In this document: positions 25,226-33,711 of the stretch, one piece after another
Layout of the letters: the number at the start of each line of letters is the position of its first letter
How positions within the stretch are numbered: the first letter of the stretch is position 1
DNA from: DASYGT01 sp035999365
GTDB taxonomy: Bacteria > Actinomycetota > Actinomycetes > Mycobacteriales > Jatrophihabitantaceae
Assembly (NCBI GenBank): GCA_035999365.1
Contig: DASYGT010000047.1
Span: 53,813 to 117,812, forward strand
Length of the DNA stretch: 64,000 nt
Reading direction: 5' to 3'
Position numbers and translations under genes: made by a program
Notes under the pieces: model-generated
What the model saw: the letters and a program-made list of their open reading frames with translations, nothing else
The model's database searches: none
What the model was told of the DNA's origin: nothing

Positions 25226-26380
25226 ATGAGTGACGCGATGCCCCGGCACGGATTCGACACCCTCGCGATCCACGCCGGCCAGGATCCCGACCCGCTCACC
25301 GGCGCCGTCGCCGTGCCGATCTACCAGACGTCGACCTACAAACAGGACGGCGTCGGCGGGTTGCGCGGCGGCTACGAGTACAGCCGCAGCGCCAACCCCA
25401 CGCGGACGGCTCTGGAGACGGCTCTCGCGGCGCTGGAAGGGGGAGTCCGCGGGCTCGCCTTCGCCAGTGGGCTCGCAGCCGAGGATGCGCTGCTGCGTAC
25501 CGTCTGTCGCCCCGGAGACCACGTGATCCTGCCCGGCGACGCCTACGGAGGCACCTTCCGGCTTGTGGCTCGCGTGTTCACGAACTGGGGCCTGGAGTAC
25601 ACGCCGGTGCCCTTGGCAGACCTCGACGCGGTGCGCGCCGCCGTTCGCCCGACGACCAGGGTGATCTGGTGTGAGACGCCCACGAACCCGCTGCTCGGCA
25701 TCGCCGACATCGCCGCACTCGCCGAGATAGGCCGTTCGGCAGGCGCGCGCCTGGTCGTAGACAACACCTTCGCCTCGCCGTATCTGCAGCAGCCGCTGGC
25801 CCTCGGTGCCGACGTCGTCGTCCATTCGATGACGAAGTACCTCGGCGGGCATTCGGACGTGGTGGGCGGCGCGCTGGTCGCCGCAGATCCCGAACTCGGG
25901 CAGGAGCTGGCGTTCCACCAGAACGCGATTGGTTCCGTCTGCGGTCCGTTCGACGCGTGGCTGGTGCTACGTGGCATCAAGACGCTCGGCGTCCGGATGG
26001 ACCGGCATTGCGCGAACGCCGCACAAATCGTCGACTTCCTCGTCGGCCACCCTGCGGTCGCGGACGTGTACTACCCCGGCCTGCCCGGCCACGCGGGGCA
26101 CGCCATCGCCGCACGGCAGATGTCCGGCTTCGGCGGCATGGTGTCGTTCACCATGGCCGGAGGTGAGGAAGCAGCGTTGAAGGTGTGCGAACTTGTCGAG
26201 CTCTTCACCCTCGGTGAATCGTTGGGAGGCGTCGAATCGCTGATCGAGCACCCAGGACGGATGACCCATGCCAGCGTCGCGGGCTCCGCACTCGAGGTGC
26301 CGAGTGACCTGGTCCGCCTGTCGGTCGGCATCGAGAACGTGAACGACCTGATCTCAGACCTCGCTCACGCTCTAGCCTGA
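25226..26380 (+). CDS. metB: Cystathionine gamma-synthase/lyase (MetB)
   Basis: 384-aa PLP enzyme of the Cys/Met metabolism family, forming cystathionine from O-acyl-homoserine and cysteine or cleaving it. Features: IYQTSTY, YEYSRSANPTR, FASGLAAEDALL, ETPTNPLL, VDNTFASPYLQQPL, the PLP-binding VVHSMTKYLGGHSDV, and the C-terminal ESLGGVESLIEHP and RLSVGIEN. Start ATG 25226, with a second ATG four codons on. It follows cbs by 28 nt, so both directions of transsulfuration may be encoded together. Confidence 0.93.
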   Translation: MSDAMPRHGFDTLAIHAGQDPDPLTGAVAVPIYQTSTYKQDGVGGLRGGYEYSRSANPTRTALETALAALEGGVRGLAFASGLAAEDALLRTVCRPGDHVILPGDAYGGTFRLVARVFTNWGLEYTPVPLADLDAVRAAVRPTTRVIWCETPTNPLLGIADIAALAEIGRSAGARLVVDNTFASPYLQQPLALGADVVVHSMTKYLGGHSDVVGGALVAADPELGQELAFHQNAIGSVCGPFDAWLVLRGIKTLGVRMDRHCANAAQIVDFLVGHPAVADVYYPGLPGHAGHAIAARQMSGFGGMVSFTMAGGEEAALKVCELVELFTLGESLGGVESLIEHPGRMTHASVAGSALEVPSDLVRLSVGIENVNDLISDLAHALA

Positions 26381-26384
26381 GGGC

Positions 26385-27557
26385 ATGGGTTGCTCGGCGA
26401 GCGCGGTCTGGAGCGAGGGCTACCTGGACTACGACTTCGGTGAGCATCCGCTCAACCCGCTGCGGCTGGACCTGACCGTCCGGATGGCCACCGCGCTCGG
26501 TGTACTCGACGAGCTCACCGTGCTCGCTCCGGTCACCGCCGACGAGGCAGCTCTGCTGACGGTGCACGACTCGGACTACCTTGCCGCGGTGCGGCGTGCG
26601 AGCGCCGACCCGACCTTCAGCGGGTACGGACTAGGTACGGACGACGACCCGGTCTTCGAGGGCATGTATGACGTGTCGGCCCTGATCGCGGGCGGCTCTG
26701 CGGTGGCTGCCCGTCAGGTATGGGAAGGCGCCGTCGCGCACTCGGTGAACATCGCCGGCGGACTGCACCACGCAATGCGCGGGTACGCATCAGGATTCTG
26801 CGTGTTCAACGACATCGTTCTCGCGATCCGCACGTTGCTCGCAGCGGGAGCACAGAAGATCGCCTACGTGGACATCGACGTACACCACGGCGACGGCGTG
26901 CAGACCGCTTTCTACGACGATCCGCGCGTGCTCACCATCAGCCTGCATCAGGATCCCCGGACTCTGTTCCCGGGCACGGGAATGCCGACCGAGATCGGAT
27001 CCGGTGCGGCCGAGGGGACCTCGGTGAACGTCGCCCTTCCGCCGGGCACGGGCGACGACGGCTGGCTGCGCGCGTTCCGTGCGGTCGTACCCGGCGCAGT
27101 CCGCGCGTTCGCTCCCGACGTCCTCGTCACGCAGTGCGGCTGCGACACGCACCACGAGGACCCTCTCGCGAATCTGCAGTTGACGATCGACGGGCAGCGC
27201 ACGGCGATCGCCGACCTGCACGCGCTGGCACACGATGCGGCGCACGGCAAATGGGTGGCGTTCGGCGGCGGGGGGTACGGACTCGTGCGCTGCGTCCCCC
27301 GCACGTGGACCCACCTGCTGGCCGAGGCGAGCGGTAACCCGCTGGACCCCAGCACTGCGGTGCCCGCCGCGTGGTCCGACGACCTGCGTCGGCGTGGATA
27401 TCGGGGCGAACTGCCCGTGACGATGGGTGAGGGGCGTACTCCTCGCGTAGAGCCCTGGGTGCCCGGTGGCGACAGCTGGCTCGACAGGGCGGTCGGCGCC
27501 ACCCGCAACGCCGTCTTCCCGTTGCTGGGCCTCGATCCGGACGACCCCCGTGACTGA
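26385..27557 (+). CDS. acuC: Histone deacetylase-family protein AcuC (lysine deacetylase)
   Basis: 390-aa zinc-dependent deacetylase of the class I/II HDAC fold. Active-site motifs visible: NIAGGLHHAM with the tandem His, YVDIDVHHGDGVQ carrying zinc ligands, SLHQDPRTLFPGTG, and GGGGYGL. In Bacillus, AcuC with SrtN deacetylates and activates acetyl-CoA synthetase. Here it directly precedes and overlaps the GNAT-type protein acetyltransferase gene, so the two probably reverse each other's modification (inference from context). ATG is 4 nt after the metB stop. Confidence 0.92.
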   Translation: MGCSASAVWSEGYLDYDFGEHPLNPLRLDLTVRMATALGVLDELTVLAPVTADEAALLTVHDSDYLAAVRRASADPTFSGYGLGTDDDPVFEGMYDVSALIAGGSAVAARQVWEGAVAHSVNIAGGLHHAMRGYASGFCVFNDIVLAIRTLLAAGAQKIAYVDIDVHHGDGVQTAFYDDPRVLTISLHQDPRTLFPGTGMPTEIGSGAAEGTSVNVALPPGTGDDGWLRAFRAVVPGAVRAFAPDVLVTQCGCDTHHEDPLANLQLTIDGQRTAIADLHALAHDAAHGKWVAFGGGGYGLVRCVPRTWTHLLAEASGNPLDPSTAVPAAWSDDLRRRGYRGELPVTMGEGRTPRVEPWVPGGDSWLDRAVGATRNAVFPLLGLDPDDPRD

Positions 27558-30006
27558 CCCGGTCGCGCCGGCGCACTGGGAGGCCGATGTCGTCGTCGCC
27601 GACGGCGGGACCGTGCACCTTCGGCCGATCCGCCCGTCCGACGCCGAGGCCCTTGTCCGGTTCCACGGCGGGCTGTCGCGCCGCACGCGTTACCTGCGCT
27701 ACTTCTCGGCCTATCCGCGCATCCCGGATCGCGACTTGCAACGATTTACCAACGTCGACCATCACCACCGCGTCGCGCTGATCGCCGAACTGGCCGGCGA
27801 GATCATCGCGGTGGGACGTTACGAGGGCACTGCTGAGAGCGATGAAGCCGAGGTTGCGTTCGTCGTTGCGGACGAACACCAGGGCAGAGGCATCGGTTCG
27901 GTCCTGCTCGAGCATCTCGCCGCCGCCGCCCGCGAGTCCGGGGTGAAGCGGTTCCAAGCGATCGTCCTGGCCGAGAACGACGCGATGATCAACGTCTTCC
28001 GCGAGGCCGGCTACGAGACGACCCGGCACATCGAGTTCGGGGAGGTCGCACTGGAGTTCGCCGTCGACGAGACGGCGATCACCGAAACGGTCATGCGCGA
28101 ACGAGAACAGCACGCCGAGGCTCGGTCGATCCAACGACTGCTCTTCCCGTCGTCGGTTGCGGTTGTCGGTGCCAGCAATGATGCCGGCAAGATCGGCAGC
28201 GCGGTGTTCGGCAACCTGCTTCGGATGGGGTTCAACGGACCCCTCTACCCGGTGAATCCCGACGCCAGGCACGTCGGTGGGGTGCGCGCGTACCCGTCCA
28301 TCAACGACGTCCCTGAGGATGTCGACCTGGTGGTGATCGCCGTTCCGGCCGCCTCGGTTCCCGGTGTGGTCGAGCAGTGCGCGGCGCGCCGAGTGCGCGG
28401 CCTCGTGGTGATCTCCGGTGGCTTCGGGGAACGTGGCGACGACGAGGAGCGGGTACGCGGTCTGCAGGCGCAGCGTGACCTCGTGCAGGCGGCGCGCGCA
28501 CACGGCATGCGGGTGGTCGGGCCGAATTGCCTGGGCGTCGTCAACACCGACGCCGAGGTGGAGCTCAACGCCTCCCTCGCGCCGCTGCCGCCCCTCAGCG
28601 GCCGCGCCGGGTTCTTCTGCCAATCCGGTGCATTGGGTGTCGCGGTCCTGGGCGAGGCCGCGCGCCGCGGACTGGGCATCTCGACCTTCGTATCCGCCGG
28701 CAACCGAGCCGACGTGTCGGGCAACGACTTGCTCCAGTACTGGGAGACCGACGACGCGACAGAGGTCGTGCTGCTCTACCTCGAGAGCTTCGGCAACCCG
28801 CGCAAGTTCCTGCGGCTCGCGCGGCGGCTCGGTCGTACCAAACCGATCGTCGCGGTCAAAAGCGGCACCGGATCGGTCGTTGCCGGTCTCGCGCACACCA
28901 CGGTCGAGCTACCCGAGACGAGCGTGCGCGCGCTCTTCGAAGCGTCGGGCGTCATCCGTGTCAACACGCTCGGCGATCTCTTCGACGTCGCGCTGCTGCT
29001 GATTTCCCAGCCGCTGCCGGCGGGCGACAGGGTGGCGGTCGTCGGGAACTCGACCGCGCTCGGCGTCCTTGTGACGAACGCACTCGTCGCGCAGGGACTT
29101 TCGCTGGCCCGCCTCGACGACGTGGGCGTCGACGCGACGCCTGACGAATTCCGCTTCGCCATGTCTGCAGCCGTGGCCGACGACGATGTCGACGCGGTGG
29201 TCGTGGTCTTCGTGCCGCCGCTGCAGCGGACGTCGGGTGAGGAGGTCGCCGCCGAGGTTCGCGAGGTGGCGGCCGCGAGTGGCAAGCCGGTGCTGTCGAC
29301 GTTCCTCGGCTTCGAGGGTGTCCCCGGCGCGCTGGCGGTGCCGGGCGAGTCGTCACCGGTCCGTGGCTCGGTGCCGTCGTACCCGACCCCGGAACGCGCG
29401 GTGCGGGCGCTCAGTCGCGCGGTGCGCTACGCGCGGTGGCGTCAGCGCCCACCGAGTTCGGTGCCCGAACTCGACCGGCTGGATCTGACTGCCGCTCGGT
29501 CGGTGATCGAGTCGGCGATGGCCGCCCAGCCGGACGGCGGCACGCTCGACCACGATCGCACCGTCGCACTACTCGTTTCAGCGGGCATCCCCGCGGCCCA
29601 ACCCAGCCGGGCACACGGTGTCGAGGTGCAGATGGCCGTCTTCGACGACCGGTCGTTCGGCGCGCTCGTCTCGTTCGGCCTGGCGGGGTTGGCGACAGAT
29701 CTGCTCGGCGACCGTGCCTACGCCGCGGTGCCGTTGACCATCTCGGATGCCGCCGAACTGATCGAGGCTCCGCGGGCCGCACCGCTGCTGCACGGCTACG
29801 GGGGCGGTCCGCAGGCCGACATCTCCGGCCTCGCCGATCTTGCCCTACGCCTGTCGGCCCTCGGCGACGCGCTTCCCGAGATCGCCGAATGCGCGCTGAC
29901 GGTCATCGCTGCAGCCCGCGGGGTACACGTCACAGCCGCCGCGGTGCGGCTGGCCCCACCCACCGCGCGAGGCGACACCGGGCCCCGGCGGCTGCGCGGC
30001 CTCTAA
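27550..30006 (+). CDS. GNAT acetyltransferase fused to ADP-forming acyl-CoA synthetase-like domains (Pat-like)
   Basis: 818 aa. N-terminal GNAT domain (about 15-175) with the acetyl-CoA loop DEHQGRGIGSVLLEHL. It is followed by a CoA-binding Rossmann domain (SSVAVVGASNDAGKIGS, about 200), ligase modules (VVGPNCLGV, CQSGALG, AVKSGTGSVVAG), and a shortened C-terminal ATP-grasp part. GTG start overlaps the acuC stop by 8 nt. Fusions of this kind are protein lysine acetyltransferases (Pat), e.g. of acetyl-CoA synthetase. The segment with the ATP-binding lysine and HKTDxGGV block of a normal ATP-grasp domain is missing between SRAHG and VEVQMAV, so the synthetase part is probably inactive or regulatory. 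Confidence 0.88.
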   Translation: MTDPVAPAHWEADVVVADGGTVHLRPIRPSDAEALVRFHGGLSRRTRYLRYFSAYPRIPDRDLQRFTNVDHHHRVALIAELAGEIIAVGRYEGTAESDEAEVAFVVADEHQGRGIGSVLLEHLAAAARESGVKRFQAIVLAENDAMINVFREAGYETTRHIEFGEVALEFAVDETAITETVMREREQHAEARSIQRLLFPSSVAVVGASNDAGKIGSAVFGNLLRMGFNGPLYPVNPDARHVGGVRAYPSINDVPEDVDLVVIAVPAASVPGVVEQCAARRVRGLVVISGGFGERGDDEERVRGLQAQRDLVQAARAHGMRVVGPNCLGVVNTDAEVELNASLAPLPPLSGRAGFFCQSGALGVAVLGEAARRGLGISTFVSAGNRADVSGNDLLQYWETDDATEVVLLYLESFGNPRKFLRLARRLGRTKPIVAVKSGTGSVVAGLAHTTVELPETSVRALFEASGVIRVNTLGDLFDVALLLISQPLPAGDRVAVVGNSTALGVLVTNALVAQGLSLARLDDVGVDATPDEFRFAMSAAVADDDVDAVVVVFVPPLQRTSGEEVAAEVREVAAASGKPVLSTFLGFEGVPGALAVPGESSPVRGSVPSYPTPERAVRALSRAVRYARWRQRPPSSVPELDRLDLTAARSVIESAMAAQPDGGTLDHDRTVALLVSAGIPAAQPSRAHGVEVQMAVFDDRSFGALVSFGLAGLATDLLGDRAYAAVPLTISDAAELIEAPRAAPLLHGYGGGPQADISGLADLALRLSALGDALPEIAECALTVIAAARGVHVTAAAVRLAPPTARGDTGPRRLRGL

Positions 30007-30770
30007 CTATGTGACGGCCCCGACGTCGCCGGCGTCTGCTGAGCCTGTGCCAGCCGTGCGACGAACGCCTGCAGCAGCGCCGGGGGCGTCCAGTTGTAGC
30101 GTTCGGCGCTGCCGTTCGTGATGCTCGCATTGCATGGGTTCTGCAGCACAGTCGTCGTCACATCCGGCAGCGCCGTGCCGTCGGTCGCCGTCGGGATCAT
30201 CAGCAGCGTGGGCTGGTTGGTTCGGTACAGCGGGCACGGGCGAGCCAGCAGTGTCGTCGATGCGTGCTCGATGCTGCCGGCCAGCGCAGCAGCCCCTGCA
30301 CTGTCGAACAGTTCGCTGATCACAGTGCCGTCGGTGCCGACGACAACTGCACCGCCCGCCGAGTACGCGCACACCACGATGCTCGCGACCGGCCGGGTGA
30401 AGAACGTTGCCGTGGGTGATGGCGCGGGGCCGCGCGTGTTGTCCTGCGGCAGGGTCGCCGGGCATCCGGCCGCGCCATAACTCGAAGCCCCGGCGCCGCC
30501 GCCGTTTGCGGCTTTGGGCGCTCCCGCCGCTGTGCCGTCACTGTGCGCGGTCGACGAGTGCGTCCCGGACTGCCGCGTGAAGACGATGCCGCCGCCCACA
30601 CCGAGCCCGCCGACCACCGCCACGACGGCTGCCACCGATGCGAGCCGGATGCGGCGTTCGCGCAGGCTCGCCCCGTGTGCGCGGGCGCGCCGGATCACCG
30701 CCTCAGGATCCAGGCTGGTGCCCTCGCCGTGTCGCAGCGCCGAGCGCAGTTCATCTTCGGTCGGACTCAT
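30003..30770 (-). CDS. Membrane-anchored protein, probable anti-sigma partner of adjacent ECF sigma
   Basis: 255-aa bitopic protein: cytoplasmic N-terminus of about 40 residues, one transmembrane helix (about 43-65), then an exported Ser/Gly/Ala-rich linker and a globular domain of unknown fold with a few Cys (GCPATLP, RPCPLYR, NPCNAS). The ATG overlaps the stop of the SigE-family sigma gene (ATGA), so it is the second gene of that operon. Position and topology suggest an anti-sigma factor or sensor, although no zinc-finger motif is present. Its stop overlaps that of the convergent acetyltransferase gene. Confidence 0.7.
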   Translation of the reverse strand: MSPTEDELRSALRHGEGTSLDPEAVIRRARAHGASLRERRIRLASVAAVVAVVGGLGVGGGIVFTRQSGTHSSTAHSDGTAAGAPKAANGGGAGASSYGAAGCPATLPQDNTRGPAPSPTATFFTRPVASIVVCAYSAGGAVVVGTDGTVISELFDSAGAAALAGSIEHASTTLLARPCPLYRTNQPTLLMIPTATDGTALPDVTTTVLQNPCNASITNGSAERYNWTPPALLQAFVARLAQAQQTPATSGPSHS

Positions 30771-31258
30771 CCGGCATCACCTCCCGCGCCGACGCCGGCC
30801 TCCACGCGCAACCGCGCCAGGGCCCGTGCGCAGGTGCTCTTGACCGTGCCTATCGGCATGCCGAGCGCAGTCGCCGTATCGCGCTCGGACTGGTCGCAGT
30901 AGTACCGCAGGATCACGACGGCGCGTTCACGTGGCTCGAGATCGCGCAGCAACCGGCGCAGCTCGTCGCGCTCGTCAGAGCCGGTGGTGTCGTCGTGGTC
31001 GGGCAGTTCGGGCAGGAACTCGGTCGGCCGCTCACCCCCCCATCGGCGCCGGGTCGCGTCGATGTGGCCGGTGACCAGAGCGCGGCGAGCGTAGGCCAGG
31101 GGGGCGTCGATGCGATCCCACTTCAGGTAAACCTTGGTCAATGCCTGCTGCACGAGATCCTCGCCACGGTGATGGTCGCCGGTGAGCAGGCGCGCGGCAT
31201 GCAGCAGCGTCGCGCCGTTCGTCTCGACGAACGCGCGGAACGCGGCCTCGTCGCGCAC
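30767..31258 (-). CDS. SigE-family (SCO-type) ECF RNA polymerase sigma factor
   Basis: 163-aa sigma factor with region 2 (about 10-75: HHRGEDLVQQALTKVYLKW) and region 4 (about 105-155: LEPRERAVVILRYYCDQSERDTA, HTH ALGMPIGTVKSTCARALARL; long motif split here). This is the actinobacterial SigE family (TIGR02983 type), which is distinct from mycobacterial SigE encoded at 46441. GTG 31258 is preferred because AAGGG lies 6-7 nt upstream; TTG 31264 is the alternative. Coupled to the downstream membrane protein. Confidence 0.9.
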   Translation of the reverse strand: MRDEAAFRAFVETNGATLLHAARLLTGDHHRGEDLVQQALTKVYLKWDRIDAPLAYARRALVTGHIDATRRRWGGERPTEFLPELPDHDDTTGSDERDELRRLLRDLEPRERAVVILRYYCDQSERDTATALGMPIGTVKSTCARALARLRVEAGVGAGGDAG

Positions 31259-31278
31259 CCGCAACCCTTCTGTTCAGC

Positions 31279-31743
31279 TCATGGGTTAGACGAGCCGGTG
31301 GGATCGGAAAGTTCTCGGTACATCAGCCGGTGCAGGATCCCGGTCTCGGCATGCAGGAACTGATCGCCCTCGGCCGCGAATCCGTGGCGAGCGTAGAACG
31401 CCACGGCCATCTCGCGGGCCTGGCACCAGATCAGCGACCCGCCGCGCAGACGGACCTGGCGCAGCGCCTCGGTCAGCACGGCAGTTCCGATGCCCTCCCC
31501 GCGGCGGTCGAGGGCGGTCGCCATGCCACGCAGTTGCCACGCATCCGCGGCTTGTGGGCGCAGCGGATAGGCCGCGGGCAGCAACACGCAGGCGCCAACC
31601 ATGGTGTCGTCGTCAATTGCGGCGATGTGCACGGCCGCGGGTCTGTCGTCGCCGTGCATCTGCGAACCCGACGGCCAGGCCGGACGCAGCACGGCACGAC
31701 GCAGCTCACGAGTCGTCTGTGCGTCGACGACTTCGGTCCGCAT
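31279..31743 (-). CDS. GNAT family N-acetyltransferase
   Basis: 154-aa GNAT. The central strand and pyrophosphate loop are WQLRGMATALDRRGEGIGTAVLTEAL, given here in parts: LRGMATALDRRGEGIG binds acetyl-CoA; the late AVAFYARHGFAAEGDQF motif is typical of the family. The N-terminus is ElaA/YitI-like, with residues such as RPAWPSG. The substrate is unknown. ATG is 9 nt after the VWA gene stop, and its own stop is 20 nt before the ECF sigma start, so it may join that transcript. Confidence 0.82.
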   Translation of the reverse strand: MRTEVVDAQTTRELRRAVLRPAWPSGSQMHGDDRPAAVHIAAIDDDTMVGACVLLPAAYPLRPQAADAWQLRGMATALDRRGEGIGTAVLTEALRQVRLRGGSLIWCQAREMAVAFYARHGFAAEGDQFLHAETGILHRLMYRELSDPTGSSNP

Positions 31744-31752
31744 AGTCGCCGT

Positions 31753-33708
31753 TCAGCCAGCCTTGCGCTGACGGCCTCGACGCGAGCGCAGGTAGTCGGC
31801 AACGACGTACTGTCCGAGAGCTCCAGGCTTGGGGAGGAAGACGCGCCCGCCGTTGCGCCGGCCGACCTCGTGCATGAAGTCCACCAACCGGGGGTCGTCG
31901 TCGAGCATGAAGACGTTGATCGTGGCGCCTCGGCGCGTGCAACGCTCGACCTCGGCGAGTGTTGCCGCGATCGTCTGTGGCGTGGGTGGCCACGCGAAGT
32001 CGGCGAAGCCGTCCGGCGCCAGGTAAGCCGTGGGCTCACCGTCGGTGATCACCAGGATCACCGGCTCGGCATCGCGGTGCTTGTCGAGGTGACGCCGGGC
32101 CAGCATCAATCCGTGCTGCAGGTTCGTGCCCTGCACCCGATCCCAGTCATGCTCGACGAGCGCGCCCGTGGACAGGACGCGCGCGTAATCGCTGAATCCG
32201 ATGATCTCGATCGCGTCCTGCGGGTACTTCGTGGTGACGAGTGCATGCAATGCCAGCGCCGTCGTCTTCGCCTCGCCCCACGTACCGCGTAGCTCCATCG
32301 AGTAGGACATGTCGACGAGTAGTGCGACGGCGGCCGATGAGCGACGTTCGGTCTCGACGACCTCGAAGTCCTCGCCGGACAGCGACAGCGGACTACCCGT
32401 CGAGGCATTACGCAGGACGGCATTGCGTACGGTCCGCACGACATCCAGCGGTTGCTCGTCGCCGAAGCGCCATTCCCGGCTCGCACCGGTGACCTCGCCG
32501 GCCGCCCCGGCATCGTGTACGTCGTGGCTGCCGCGTCCTCGCGAATCGAGCACGTCGAACACGCGCCGCAGCGCCGTTGCACCGACGCGGCGCAGTGCCC
32601 GCGGCGTGAGCTTGAGCCCATCCCTTCCGGGCTCTACGTACCCCTGCTTGCGCAGCTCGCGTTCAATGCGTCGCAGCTGCGCCAAGTCCTCAACCGCCTG
32701 CCGGCCGAGCGCCTGCTCGATCAGCTCCTCGTCGATATCGTCCAGGCTGGCGCCCGGGTAGTCCTGACCCAGTAGGTCGTCGAGCTGCTCCAGGTCGGCG
32801 AGCTCGGCAAGCGCGCCCGTCGCATCCGCGAACCCCATCGGCTCGTCGCCGTCCATCCGCTGGCGGCCACCCCATTGCAGGTCGGGACGTGCCGAGCGCA
32901 GGCCGCGCTGCAGGCGGTCCATCTCACCGGTCAGGCCGTACTGCTGCATCGCCTGCGCCATCAGGTCGGACAGCTCGCCGCGTTGTTGGGGCGTCAGTGA
33001 ATCCATGAGCCGTTGCGCTGCCGCGGAGCGCCGGGCGAGCGTGTCGATGAGTTCGTCCAGGTCCGCGGGGTTCTCGGGGAAGAATTCTCCGTACTGCTGC
33101 ATGAATTGGTCGAACTGGTCCTGGGTATGTTCACCGCGCGCATCGGCGTCGAGCATGTCGTTCAGCGCGCTCATCATCTCGCGGATCCGGGCTAGGTCCT
33201 CGGGGCTCGCGCTCTGCAGTGCGTCTCGCATGCCGGCGAATTGGGCGTCGAGCACCTCCGATCTCAGCAGTTCCTGGATCTGCTCGTACGTCTGGCGTGC
33301 CTCGTCGGACGTCCACTGGTAGTCGGCGAGCTGCCGTACCGCACGAGCGGTGTCCTTCGGCAACGCGTCGAGTTCCGCTTCGGCCATTCGCGCCGAATCG
33401 TCCGCGACGGGAAACAGCGCGCTGCGCTCCTGTTCGACAGCCCGGTCGAGCAACTGGCGCACGTCCTGGAGGGTTCCGTCCAGCCGGCCGCCGCGCCGCA
33501 GCTCCCGCGCCCGCTCGCGCGCGCGGCGGCGCAGCGCCTCCAACCCGGCGTGGTCGCCAGTGCCGCGGCGCAGGAGGCGATTGAGAGCACTGCGTGGTGA
33601 GGATCCCGACAGCACGTCGTCGCCGAGCTCGTCGAGCGCCTCACGGATGTCGAACGGCGGCTCGAGCGGGTCTGGACCGCCGTGCCACGCGCCGTAGCGG
33701 ATGCTCAC
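31753..33708 (-). CDS. VWA-domain protein paired with magnesium chelatase-like ATPase
   Basis: 651-aa cytosolic protein. The N-terminal 380 residues are helical and charged, with repeated acidic/Gln-rich stretches. A C-terminal von Willebrand A domain follows (about 455-640) with an intact MIDAS: DMSYS (DxSxS), a Thr in GTNLQHG and TDGEPTA. It resembles Rv0959. The upstream gene encodes a MoxR/ChlI-like AAA+ ATPase, 3 nt away. AAA+/VWA pairs act as chaperones inserting metals or cofactors or remodelling complexes; the target here is unknown. GTG start. Confidence 0.85.
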   Translation of the reverse strand: MSIRYGAWHGGPDPLEPPFDIREALDELGDDVLSGSSPRSALNRLLRRGTGDHAGLEALRRRARERARELRRGGRLDGTLQDVRQLLDRAVEQERSALFPVADDSARMAEAELDALPKDTARAVRQLADYQWTSDEARQTYEQIQELLRSEVLDAQFAGMRDALQSASPEDLARIREMMSALNDMLDADARGEHTQDQFDQFMQQYGEFFPENPADLDELIDTLARRSAAAQRLMDSLTPQQRGELSDLMAQAMQQYGLTGEMDRLQRGLRSARPDLQWGGRQRMDGDEPMGFADATGALAELADLEQLDDLLGQDYPGASLDDIDEELIEQALGRQAVEDLAQLRRIERELRKQGYVEPGRDGLKLTPRALRRVGATALRRVFDVLDSRGRGSHDVHDAGAAGEVTGASREWRFGDEQPLDVVRTVRNAVLRNASTGSPLSLSGEDFEVVETERRSSAAVALLVDMSYSMELRGTWGEAKTTALALHALVTTKYPQDAIEIIGFSDYARVLSTGALVEHDWDRVQGTNLQHGLMLARRHLDKHRDAEPVILVITDGEPTAYLAPDGFADFAWPPTPQTIAATLAEVERCTRRGATINVFMLDDDPRLVDFMHEVGRRNGGRVFLPKPGALGQYVVADYLRSRRGRQRKAG

Positions 33709-33711
33709 CGA

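Noticed and set aside
27127..28896. 589-residue open frame on the minus strand opposite acuC and the Pat-like gene
   Set aside because: Long only because GC-rich codon bias leaves few stops on the opposite strand; the plus-strand proteins have clear domains over the same DNA.
33005..33322. Small plus-strand frame (105 aa) within the VWA gene
   Set aside because: Ser/Arg-rich antisense frame without ribosome binding site or family features.
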